A DNA stretch of 64,000 bases from Styela clava (lineage: Eukaryota > Chordata > Ascidiacea > Stolidobranchia > Styelidae), in NCBI RefSeq assembly GCF_964204865.1, contig NC_135259.1, positions 4,216,001 to 4,280,000 of the forward strand, given 5' to 3'. Shown here one piece after another: positions 22,708 through 35,000 of this stretch (positions are counted from its first letter, which is position 1; every line of letters begins with the position of its first letter). The translations under genes were made by a program, and so were the position numbers. Under the pieces are notes generated by a model. It worked only from the letters and a program-made list of their open reading frames with translations. It was not told the origin of the DNA and searched no databases.

Positions 22708-25195
22708 TTAAAGGTAATCTTGAGCGCATACACATCGTGGCACCTGAAAAATTTATGATATATATACATATTTTATAATATATTAATCTAACATTTATTA
22801 TCATTTTGCATTTCATTTTTTTATTATCTACAATCTATTTCCCCATATCTCATTGTTTATACGTTTTACTTAGAGAGAAGTTACTTACAAGTTATAAAGC
22901 TACAGTTATATTATATATTAGTATTAATTTTCCCAGTGAAAATAGACGAAAGTTGAACAAATTCAACTAAATGTACATGTTATTAGTGCGATGGTAAAAT
23001 AAAATAAGGATACAAATAAGTTGACATTTACTTCGTATTGATTCCCCTTGTATACTTGAAATACAATGATATCTTTGCATTTGCATTTATCTGCACACAT
23101 ATGAGGACTTGATGGTGTGATACTTAAAAATGAAACAAAGGTGAAAATTTATGAAAATACATCAGTAAGGTTCATTTTGCGATTATTGTACACACTCAAT
23201 TTTTAAAACTAGTTTATCTGAGACTACAAGTCCAATCTCTGGAGATAATTGATACCTATGGAATTGTCACAAATAAAATTTTGATTTGAATTAATTAGAT
23301 TTGTTTTACATACTCCTCATTCGAGGAACTTTAAATAACTATATTTTTTCCTAGAAATAATTAAAATATTCTAGGATCATTGCACCCTCTACTCAAATCA
23401 AATGTCCCCAGAACTGAAACGTTTCGTTTTCAGCACATTCTTAATTTCCTTTTTTTTTAATAAAATTTACGTTCAAGTCTATTGGATTCAACCATCTTTA
23501 GGTACCAATTATTTGAATTCGATTAGTTTATAGCTAATTATGTTTTTCAAAGCCGAGAACAACATGAATTTAACAAAATGATCTAGCGGGGTATTTCTTC
23601 CCAATAATCATTCAAGTAACTCAATGAATTAATCCGTTATTCAAGTGCGAGTATTGCAAAATACTTTTACTCGCATTCCTCATAAAACTGACATTTTTTC
23701 ATGAAAATTACTAGAGTTAAACTTCGCATAATTATGCTTACAGGCAACACGAAGCTTGTAATAATATTTCATTTCCATCCGGATCCCTTTTAATCACGTC
23801 ACAAGTCTGCTGCATGCATTTAACACTACTCTCTTTACACGCAGAGTTGAACCACCTAAAAAAATTTGAAACTATGATAGTAAAAATTCGAAATATTTCA
23901 CCAATTTTTAGAATTATCAGTTTTTTATTTCTTTACTTCTCTCAAATGATATACAGCGCGAACTACGTTTTCGTTACGATTACAACAGTTTTTTAATTAG
24001 TTTTTTTCACTAAATTGAAATAAATCAACAAACAAAACCCAAAAATAGTTTTAGCAGTAAATATATGAGAATACACAAACAACTTGTGCATATTTGTATT
24101 TGCTTCTCTAGCAATGAACTGAAATTTTCAATAAAATAAATTTTCCAAAATCATATATATATATATATATATATAAAATATACACAGATAAATGTTCCGT
24201 CTCTCCATTATATGTATTTATATGTGACCGAATAATCAGTTTTTTCGCGAGTTGGCGCTTACAAACTAATTTGCATATTCAAAACCATCATTATCCGTAT
24301 GCACTTCAATTACTGCGCTCAAATGGTTTACAGCGCTACAGTTTCGTTACGATTACAACAGCCGTAATACGGGATGATTCCATTGTAAAGTGGATTGAGG
24401 CGATCGTGTCATTATGACATATTGTAGAATGCACGATGAATCCTAATATGTTTAATTGAAGTGTGATGAATCGTAGTTTACATGTTAATTTTTCCCGAAG
24501 TATGTGAACCAAGATGGCGGACACCGAATTATGTAAACCAGGTTAGGCCATAATGTCAGGTACAATTACTACGGGAGTCACTTGGCTAGTCCCCGAACTC
24601 CTAAGAGAACTAAAATGAGGACAATTGAAAAAAATAAAGCTTTACACTAATCTGGTACACATACTACGTTTCGATGTCCTTCATCTCGGTTCACATACTC
24701 CGAGAGCACCGGCGCAAGAGCTGCATGCGGCTCGCGCGCCGCGGGTTGGCCACTCATGGAATAGATGATTAGCGACAGTTATGGAAATAAAAAAGAGATC
24801 GATAATCAGGAAACGGGAAAATCAATGAAAAACAGTTCTTGTTAATGAACAATACACAGTATTTGTTTAATGCGCAAAAGCAAAAAAATACAAACATTAT
24901 ATAGAAAATGGTGAACAATATCCATTCTGAAATGCACGAGTATTTCTGCCATATAGATCAATAATGATTTGGTTATTTTATATTTCCTAATTTTTTTAAT
25001 GTACAAAGAAATTTACAATATAGGAAAGTGAATAAATAAAGATATACCCGCGGAAAAACAATTATGCAAAACAATGAGGAAAGAGTAGATGATGCAAAAG
25101 CTGAAATATACTTACTTCGGCTGACATCGGCACAAATCACAATACACCGTGCTAGCAAACCCTGAAATGAATAAAGCCACAAAAATGCGGACCAT
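22708..25195 (-). CDS. Twelve-cysteine secreted peptide, copy 2
   Basis: Exons: 25195-25116, 23855-23742, 23122-23032 and 22743-22708, with the same phases as copy 1. The product has 106 residues. The signal peptide is MVRIFVALFISGFASTVYC; the mature part begins DLCRCQP. The framework is C-x-C-x8-C-x6-C-x4-C-x17-CC-x9-C-x3-C-x-C-x18-C-x-C. The loop of exon 2 is KRDPDGNE; the last exon reads VPRCVCAQDYL. It is closest to copy 3 (shared ITxSSP start of exon 3 and shared promoter deletion). All splice sites and the frame are intact. The upstream TATA region present in copies 1, 4 and 5 is missing, so expression may differ or be lost. Intron 1 contains an (AT)n tract and a miniature transposon at 24496-24702. 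Confidence 0.82.
24153..24178. repeat. (AT)n microsatellite
   Basis: An alternating AT run inside intron 1 of peptide copy 2, at the position where copy 3 carries a 3.1 kb insertion. AT runs are common insertion targets and are prone to length change. Confidence 0.8.
24496..24702. mobile_element. Miniature inverted-repeat transposon in intron 1 of copy 2
   Basis: The termini form an imperfect inverted repeat of about 55 bp: CGAAGTATGTGAACCAAGAT at the left and, inverted, CGGAGTATGTGAACCGAGAT at the right. The middle holds GGTTAGG, ACTACGGGAGTCACTTGGCTA and CCCCGAACTC. Related copies lie at about 51262-51455, 56775-56930 and (partial) 33710-33780 and 38215-38285. There is no coding capacity. 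The corresponding place in copy 1 (near 15060) lacks it. Confidence 0.65.
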
Positions 25196-25445
25196 TGTAT
25201 TCGTTTTGTATCTGTAATAAATTTCACGTATATACTTGAAAAAATAAATTGTGGTTTTAATCTGAAAATATATCATCAATTCTATTTTATAACAGAGTCG
25301 AAGTTCTGGATTGATCGGAACAATGTTAATTTGCAATTGTATTTTAATCTTGTATTATATTTCTGTATGTTTTCTATATCAGATATTAACAAGATTCCTA
25401 GTTTTACGTGATTCAGGTAAAACAAGAAATTTAAACTTAATTAAA

Positions 25446-28075
25446 AAATAGCTTAGTTTACTGTGTCTGACACTGTTGAGTTTTAAGTATATCAGTGCGA
25501 AAGTTATATCACCTCGCAACACTCTAATCTGAACCTGTCTGACGTTACAATCCTTCTGCAAACTATTGTGAATTCTAACCCATATAGGAATTATCTCGGC
25601 ACATTCATTTTATTTTTTGTAAAGCTAGCATAAGTTTGTATTACGTATATATTTGTAATCTGTGCTGTATTGTTCAGAAACGCGTTTGCAAGACTGAAAA
25701 AAAACAGGTTTATCTCAGTATATCCGGACAAAATTAGCAAGCAAAATTTTATCTTTTATCGCATCTGCAAAATGTAATGAACATAAATAGTGGTTCTTAT
25801 ATACGCACGATATGTTTATAATTTAGTCAAATATTTGTCGAATAAGATGTTGTACTATCGCGCTGATTTGCGTCATGATGGTCATTATTTAAGATGTTCC
25901 GATTCTTTTCTACGTCGAGAATATTTTCCAGACACATCAGTCCTCTATGAAACAATATTGAACGTTGCTGTAGTAACTTTTCAAAATCTGACAATTAAAA
26001 AAACTCAGGAATCAGTATTTTGAATTCGATTTCCCTATACGTATAACACGAATGGCATATTTTACCTGGCGTTGAAGGAACCAATTGACCTATTGATGCG
26101 ATGTACGAGTCCACACCCAGTTTTTCTTACTCTGGGCATGTACACAAGCTACCTAGAAACAAAATAACTAATAATTGAAATGTTGGAGTATTTCACAACT
26201 TTTCAAATCTTACACAATCGGAGTTTCACACTTCAAAATGGAATTAAAAATCGAAGATTATACATTTTTGTCACGATCATAAATCAATCTTATTAGCAGG
26301 TCTTGTGCCCAACATTTTGAAACTTTCTTCAGGACGAATGAACCTTGTTGATAAATTATTGGAAGCGTTAGGTGAGAAAGTACTTTATCTCAACAATGAT
26401 CCTATATTCTAAGTTAACAAAAACTAAGTAAATTACAAGCAAAGCTTTTTTTCTATAAAAAGATAAAAAGGAGTGTTTAAAAATTTTGCCAGAACCAGCG
26501 AGCTCGAAAAAAAGCCTTGCTCCGAGATCTAATCATATATAATAAATAAACTATTATGGAGGACCAAAAATATTGACATGATCATGAATAATTAAATTCA
26601 GAAGCATATATTGTCATATATATTCGATTCATTTCAGAAGCATACTAGTTGTTTCATGTGTTTTTGACTGTTCACTGAAAATAAAATTGGTTCGCGTGTT
26701 GATGCTTTTCGTCCAAGCATGTATATATTTGAATTAAAAAAAAACTCGGTGTTTTGGTATACGTCCACTCCAATTTATGTTTTGAAACTGTTCTGTGAGG
26801 GTGTCTTCATCGTAACTTATTATAACATATTTTCGATTTGATGTTTCAAATTCTTGATTTTTCAATTTTATTAGACCAGTTAACCTGCTATTAGGCGTTC
26901 TCATCAACCAGAGTGAAGGTCTGTGATAAAGAAAATATTTGTAGATTAAAAAGATTGCACGGAGGAACCGCTCTTGTCGTGTTTGATGGAATAAACAGAT
27001 ATGACACGCCTTCAAGCGTTCATCTATTCTAAACACTTTTGATAGTTACCCTGGGGATGCCCTCACAGAACGGTTTCAGAACACAAATTGGAGTGGACGT
27101 ATAACAAAGGGTCAAGTTTTTTTTTTAAATATATGCTTGCAAACTTAATTATTCATGATCATGTCAATATATTAGGTCCTCCATGAGAATTTATTCATTA
27201 TATGTGATCAGATCACGGAAGAAGGAAACTAGCTCGTTCTGGCAAAATTTACACTCCACTCCATTTTTTATAAAAAAAAGTTTTGCTTGTAATTCACTTA
27301 GTTTTGTTAACTTCGAATATATGATCATATTTGCAGTAAAATAATTTCTTACTTAACGCTTCTAATTATCTACCCATAAAAACATTCATCCTGATGAGAG
27401 TTTCAAATGTTGGACACAATGCATAAGACCTGTTAATAAGATTGATTTATCATTGTGACAAAAGTGGATACTCTTCGATTTTCAATTTCATTCTTAAGTG
27501 TGAAACTCCCATTGTGCACGTTTTAAAAAATTGTAAAATACTCCAACATTTCAATTAATAATATTTTTTCTCTATGTAGCTTGAGTGCATGTTCAGGGTA
27601 ACAAAAACTTGGTATGGACTCGTACATGGTATCTATAGGTCGATCGGTTTCTTCAACGCCAGCAAGTCATTCCTTTCGTGTTAAACGTATATAAAAATCG
27701 AATTCAAAACACTGATTCATGAGGTTTTTTTTTGATTGTCAGATTTGGCAAAATCACTAGAGCAATGATTAATATTGTTTCATAGAAGACTGATAAATAT
27801 TCTCGACGTAGAAAAGAATCGGAACATCTTGAATAATGACCACCATGACGTGACGCAAATCAACGCGATAGTACAATATCTTATTTCACAAATAGTTGAC
27901 TAAATTATAAACATATCGTGCGTATATGAAAATCATTATTTACGTTCAATACATTTCGCAGATGCGATGAAAGATACAATTTTGCTTGGTAATTTTGTCG
28001 GGATATACTGAGATAAACCTGTTTTTCCAGTTTTGCAAACGCGTATCTGAACGATACACTACAAGTTTAAAATAT
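25446..28075. repeat. Long imperfect palindrome 2
   Basis: The left arm starts at about 25446 (ATAGCTTAGTTTACTGTGTC) and runs to about 27050. The inverted arm starts at about 27056 (GATGCCCTCACAGAACGG) and is recognisable to about 28075, where it is truncated. A stretch at 28254-28455 repeats the outer end of the left arm in direct orientation. The sequence aligns with palindrome 1. Open frames 25790-26023 (+) and 26734-27036 (-) are arm sequence. Confidence 0.7.
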
Positions 28076-28459
28076 TTGAAATCAATGATAGTAATAGCCT
28101 TCAGATAAAAAAAAATCAATTTTCAACCACTGAAAATTTTAAAGCAATTAGTCCAGAATTCGAAGAGAAAAGCGATTTTATGGTGACGGAGAAGAATATG
28201 AACAAGAACAACAGCATAATATCAAAACAATCCATAGGTCCACTCACGTGTCCCAAAATAGCTTAGTTTACTGTGTATGACACCGTTAGGATCAAAATAT
28301 ATCAGTGCGAAAGTTATATCACCTCGCAACACTATAATCTACGTATGTTCGACGTTACAAGCCTCCTGCTGTTGTGAAATCTTAACCAAATATAAATTAT
28401 GTCGGCACATGCATTTTTTTATTTGCCAGGAAACATAAATTTGTATTACGTATGGTAGC

Positions 28460-29870
28460 ACTGTGAGATTCGTTTTCCTGACAAGTAAATGATTTGGTTT
28501 TGTGCTGGCACTCCTCTTTTATTTTGATCACGTGCTCATCGAACGTCGGTGGTGTGTAATGAACTTCTTGCTCAGGAAACTCGGAAGATTTTTGAGGTTA
28601 CCGGTACGCGTAATATAGTGAACTATACTACTTCGCTTGGTGTCCATATATTTGTAAACTGCGGTTATTACTGTTATGATACCATGGTAACTCGAATCAG
28701 TTGGTATCTCAATCAAGTTGAAACAGAATCGCGATAACAACTGGAAAAGTTCAAGTTCAAAATCCCTGCACTCTTAATGAAAAAGGTGAGAATTTCCACC
28801 GAAATATTTGGTTCACAAGGGTTTCAACCCGTTTCACCTGTTGGGTATGCGTTTGACATTTCCATCCAAACAAATCCCCCCTCAACTAATAGAGCGTTAA
28901 GTCCAACGTTCGCTGTACCTATATAATCGCACCTTAATCGATGGCAAGACCATTTATCCTGCAAGCTTGGAAACGTACTATAATAACCACCTAAAGCTAG
29001 CATGAAAGGTAAATCATGACAGATTCTTATAGGATTCATAAAATTTATTAAAACCATGAATATTGAGCAAAATAGACTACTAAAGGTCACAAAAAAAAAC
29101 AAATACAATCGTAAAGACCAAGTCAAGTTACGTTATTTTTTTGCTAATTGGCAATTCTTCATGCTGTGATGGATTTCAAGCTTTTTCTTTTCCTTAGGGT
29201 ACTTGTATATCGAAAATCCAGTAACAAGAATCCGTCATTGCTATTGCTTTTGCGTAATTCAATCTTTTTCATCAAAATTATGATCTAGTGATAATCCAGA
29301 GTTCATCATTGGAGTTCATCAACAATTTACAAACACAAAAAAAATAGATTAGCTTGTCTTTTGCAGTAGAAAAGAGGTCACGTTTTAACTTGGAACATAT
29401 TCTATGAAAATATTTAAACTGAATTGGAGATCTTGTGTAATGACCTTGTGTAAGGAATTTATGATATGACTTGTTATATAAGTGGTGAACAGCACAGACT
29501 AGCGTTTTTCAGTCTGTCTTCTTATCAGGGAGTTTGAACCATTATAGATAAATGAATAGGCAAGATGACTAATCGCTAAATCGTTAAATCAAACAGGTTT
29601 AAAAACTAGAGGAGAAGACCTATGCCCATTACCACGTCACCGGATGTATAATAAACCAGATAGATAATGCTGAATGTCCTTTTAAAATCAGAAGTCTTTT
29701 GCTCTCAGCAAAGTGAATATAACTCAAGTGAAAAGTGAGGACATACATTGGTAACGGTATAAGCGCTTGTGTGACGTTACACACGCCTGTCGATTGTCAA
29801 TAATCGGATCAAACTTTCGCAGCGGTAAAACGAATGAGCATTCTACTGAAATGAACTTTCCGCAGATGTT
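28460..29870. other. Repeat copies, no gene recognised
   Basis: 28460-28740 and 28745-28900 repeat the blocks at 20060-20330 and 20405-20560. From about 28920 to 29870 the sequence is unique as far as I can see, with no credible exon. The open frame at 28824-29126 (-) crosses a repeat boundary. Confidence 0.5.
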
Positions 29871-29872
29871 TC

Positions 29873-30271
29873 TCAGATAACTCGGCTCGGAGGTTTGGGG
29901 CTCTGTGCAGATCGTAGGATTAAGCTTGCCATCGCACTCCTAAAAATTACCCTGCGTAGGTCGAATCCTGTGAAGGGGTAATTATGTGCGGGATAATTAT
30001 GGGATTCTTCAACGTCGCAGGATGGTTCATGCCACCACTGGTTCGTTACGACTTCCCCATGCACCATCAAGTCCATGCGCCTGAATAATATAACTGACAA
30101 AATAATCTCATAATCGACGTTACCTGGTTGAACAGGCAAGAGGTTCGTCGTAGGATTAAGCCGTCTTATTAATATTCCTGTCCCCGAAAAAAAAATATGA
30201 AAATCCAGCTCAATAACAATCGCGCGGCCCTTGATATTGCGCTCCGTCAGCATGTACGAAGTTGAAGTCAT
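29873..30271 (-). other. Long open frame in a GC-richer patch, probably repeat-derived
   Basis: A 132-codon frame (starting MTSTSYMLTERN, with a duplicated NYP phrase near residue 95) lies in a patch of about 600 bp that is visibly less AT-rich than its surroundings. There is no signal peptide, helix or known domain. The composition and the internal near-repeats CGTAGGATTAAG (29912 and 30151) suggest a mobile repeat rather than a gene. A real coding exon cannot be excluded. Confidence 0.3.
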
Positions 30272-32049
30272 CCATCTTCATTCGATGAACAAACACCCAA
30301 TAGGAACAAAAATATTAACAAATAGCAACACATTTTACTATATATAATAGTTTTCGGATGTAAGTATCGCTACATGCACAGAACTTATTTTGGCAAACTG
30401 ACAGAACTACATCACAAACTACACTTCAGAAACTTTCAACCAGGTGTACATTGCGAGAACATATTAGAAAATATATTTCATGCATGGAATGAAAGATAAC
30501 GACATATAACAAGGTTACAAGAATAATGATATATCTTCTCATATCTTCCGGTATACAATTCGATGCTGGGCATTCTATACCATTCTTTTTCGTAGTATCC
30601 ATATATATACATTATTACTAAAATTACAATCAGACTGAACAAGTTTATATTAATTTAAGCTTTATAAAAACTAGTATTAGCATATTAAATGGAAATTATC
30701 CAGTTAGGACTAGGATTATGAAGGATTTGAAATTACAACAAATTAAGATGGAATAATTATTATTCCACCAAAATAGATGAGGTGGAAATGACAAAAATAT
30801 TCTTTCTCAGTTTCAGTGATAGTTAATAATTGTTGTAGGAAATTTATCATTTATCAGTTAATCATTTATTTGACCTGGTGAATACCAGTTGATCCTTCAT
30901 TTGACCTGGACTAATTATTTGGTAGAGTTGAGTAGAGAGGGTCTTTGTTGGGGTGGAGATTCTAGAGTTGGTCTAACTTGGGCTGGTGATTCTTCAGTTG
31001 ATCCATTTTAAGTTTTGGGCACGTATACATAAGATATCTTTATTAGAGATATGGTCTTGATTTTACGCACATGCAATTGAATTTCCTCCTAAGCTACTGG
31101 CTGAAAGTGACTCATCTACGCCATTGAACAATTTCTTTCCACTCTTTCTTGCATAAAAATACATTTCGGATATTATCCACAATAGTTTGTTTGTACAAAA
31201 CGAACCCAATAACAGCAAGAAAAAAAGAAATCCGACGCACATTTCAATCAGTTTTTTGTTTAATTAACCTACCAATTACAATCCGTTTCAAGTCACCGGC
31301 TTTGCAGTCTGCCTTTTGTCTTGAGCCTTATTGGTGACAATTTATTTTGTTTTTATAGTTACTTCCGTTGACAAACTTGACAAACTCATATTCTTCTGAA
31401 CCCACTTTCAAGGAAATTAAGATGTAGTCAAAAAGAAAATATTTTGCCTTTTCAGCTTATTCTTTGTAAAACTTCTACTGGTTAGATGGCACCACATCCT
31501 CTCTTCTCCAAGCAAAATCTCTTTTCACTGTTTAACAGTAGAATCAACACTTGGGTGCATTTTGATCATCTAAAATTTTTTACGGCCCCACGCCTTGTTG
31601 TTCATATTTCGCGGTACTATAAGCATTGCAGGTTCACATACTGGCGTTCAGCCTGCTAAATGGTTAATTCCGACGTTTCTTAATCGGGCAAGAATTCCTC
31701 GCTGAGGAAATTTTAATTTTTTGAGGGAGGAAAATTTACTCAGCTTCACAGTAGCCACAGTCACTATTTATTGCCCCAGTTTATTTTTTAAATTGAATTT
31801 CACAGTTTTAAATCTGAATATTTTTATTTGAATATGCGTCGTCTCTGTTCGTGTCCTAAAATGCCTGATCCTTCCTACAATTGTAAATGATGTTCAACTG
31901 CGTCTAGCATTCAAAACTTACAAGCCTTCTAAAACTAATCCCAACTTCATGCTAACACAGAAAGTACATCAAAGACACTTTTATTCTTTAATTGTATTCA
32001 ACGACTTTCATATCAAACGAATGGAGATGCACATTCGAATGTATCTGGA

Positions 32050-35000
32050 TCAGTAATCTTTAGCACACACACATTGTGGCACCTGAAAAATGTATGATAT
32101 ATATACATATTTTATGATGTATTAATCTAACATTTATTATCATTTTGCATTCAATTTTTTTTATTATCTACAATCTATTGCCCCCTATTTCATTGTGCAT
32201 ACTTTTTAATCATATAGAGAAGTTACTTACAAGTTAAAAAGATACAGTTATATTATTAGTATTCATTTTCCCCAGTGAAAATGAACAGAAGTTGAACAAA
32301 TTCAATTAAATGTACATGTTATTAGTGGGAAGATAAACAAAAATAAGGACACAAAAAAGTTGACATTTACATTATATGGATACCCCTGGTATACTTGAAC
32401 CACAATGCTATCTATGCATTTGCATTTATCTTCACATATCTGAGGACTGGATGCTGTGATACTTAAAAATAAAACAAAGGTGAAAATTTATGTAAATACA
32501 TCAGTAAGGTTCATTTTGCGATTATTGAACACACTCAATTTTTAAAACTACTTTATCTGAGACTACAAGTCCAATCTCTGGAGATAATTGATACCTATGG
32601 AATTGTCGCGAATAAAATTTTGATTTGAATTAATCAACTCCTCATATCAAATCAAATTAATATACTCCTCATTCGAGGAACTTCAAATACCTATATATTT
32701 TTCCTAGAAATAATCGAAATATTCTAGGATCATGGCACCATCTACTCAAATCAAATGTCCCCAGAACTGAGACGTTTCGTTTTCAGCATAGCCTTTTTCT
32801 ACGTTCAAGTCCAATTGATTCAACCATCTTTAGGTACCAATTATTTGAATTCGAATAGTTTATAGCTAATTATGTTTTTCAAAGCCGAGAAAAACATGAA
32901 TTTAACAAAATGATCTAGCGGAGTATTTCTTCCCCATAATCATTGAAATAACTCAATGAATTAATCCGTTGTTGAAGTGCGAGTATTGAAAAATACTTTT
33001 TACTCGCATTCCACATAAAATTGACAATTTTTTCATGGAAATTACGAGATGTAAACTTCGCATAATTATGCTTACTAGCAACAAGAAGCTTGTAAACCTA
33101 TTTCATTCCCATTCGGATCCCTCCTAATCACGTGACAAGTCTGCTGTCTGCATATTACTCTACTCTCTTTACACGGAGAGTAAGACCACCTGAAAAAAAT
33201 TTTGACACTATGATTGTAAAAATTCGAAATATTTCACCAATTTTTATGAATTAATTTTTTAATTTTTTTACTTCTCTCAAATGGTATAAAGCGCGAACTA
33301 CGTTTTCGTTACGATTACAACAGTTTATTAATTAGTTTCTTCACTAAAATGAAATAAATCAACAAACAAAACCCAAAAATAGTTTTGACAGCAAATATAT
33401 GAGAATACACAAACAATTTGCGATTACAACTTGTGCATATTTGTAATTGCTTCTCTAGCAATTAACTGAAATTTTTAATAAAATAATTTTCTAAAATCAT
33501 TTTATGTATATATAGTCCGGCAGATAAGGGGCCTTTTTGGGCCCAACCTTGGTTTCAGACATAAAGTTTTTTTTATTTATGAGTATTCATCTTGGGGTCA
33601 TTGCCCATCATTTCTACATGGGTGTGGAGTTTGCAGCTTTGAACAATTATTTCTACGGCTTGATATTTGTATTAGTTAGTGTTTTTCGTCAAATCTGTGC
33701 ACCCTCATGGCGCACAACCTGAACCCTAACCTGTTAACACTACTGTGTTCAGGTTGTGCGCCATCTTGGTGCACAAACTATGGAAGCACTAAAATTTACT
33801 AGGGAATAAAGTCAATAACTTTTAGGTACTTTTTGAACCCAGCTTTGGGTCGCGACCCATATATATTCAAATACTGTTGAAACATACGGGTAAAATAAAG
33901 AGTACTACTTCAAAATACCCGCTTTAGTTGCAATTAACAATACAAGACTGCTAATGAAGTCGGCAGTGGTTCAAGTTGATATACACCCGGTGTAGAACAG
34001 TCAATTATTTGTTAGCAAGGATTGTTATGTATCGGGAAGATTACGACGATGCAGTGAAAGATAATGCTATCACGAAAACAAGAATGAGAAAATTGCTACA
34101 TTTCATAGTATATATATTTCCCTGGGAAAGAATGTAGTTCATTCTTATGTTCCATGCTTTTCAAACTGCCAAAGACTCTCAACACTTTAGCTTCTCTTCT
34201 ATAAAAATACATTGTTATTATATATTCGCATTTCCATCTATTTGTTCGTGCTCCCAGATAACCGATCAGTGGCCTATCATAAACTAAAAAAGGCGACCGT
34301 GCTTCTCTTGCCTGTTGTCATGCTGTCCCTCGAGTTCAATTCCAACAAAAAATTCACGAAAACGGGTTTTAGATTTTATGATTTCATTAATATTCTCAAC
34401 AATGAATGATATAAGGGTGGTAAAATGCCAAGGTACTCCAACAACATGATCATGTTTTGCAACTTACAACCAATATTTTGTATGTAACTTTGTTTGACAG
34501 AGCCTCAAGAGGTCTAACTACAAATATCAAAAATGTGAGGTTAAAAAGCATTACATGAAGAATGGTAAAATAAAGATCAATTCACCAATATCTACTTAGA
34601 ACTTAGTGATGTGCATCTGTTAATGTTTTTATGTGTTTTAGCGATTCCTAGATATATTCGCGCTATCGCATCTGAACAGCGTGGAAAAGTTTATACCTAT
34701 CTATGCACTTGAAAAACTATGTCAGATGAGCGTCATATTATCGAATATCAGTAAAGGAATAGTGCAATGGGAAAAGACATATATGGCGTAACTTTCAGTA
34801 ATATGCAATCAAATAATCTTACTGTATAGAATATATATTTAAAAAAAACATTTCGTCACGCCAACCGCAGTCCGAAACCTTTTGTCTCTGGCTGAGCTTA
34901 GATACCAATTGGCACTCATGTAAACTGGTAAGAGGCACGCGATGGAGCAGATAATATGAGTATTCACCCCCCAGCTGTCATTTGAGTGGGTACTGCTGTT

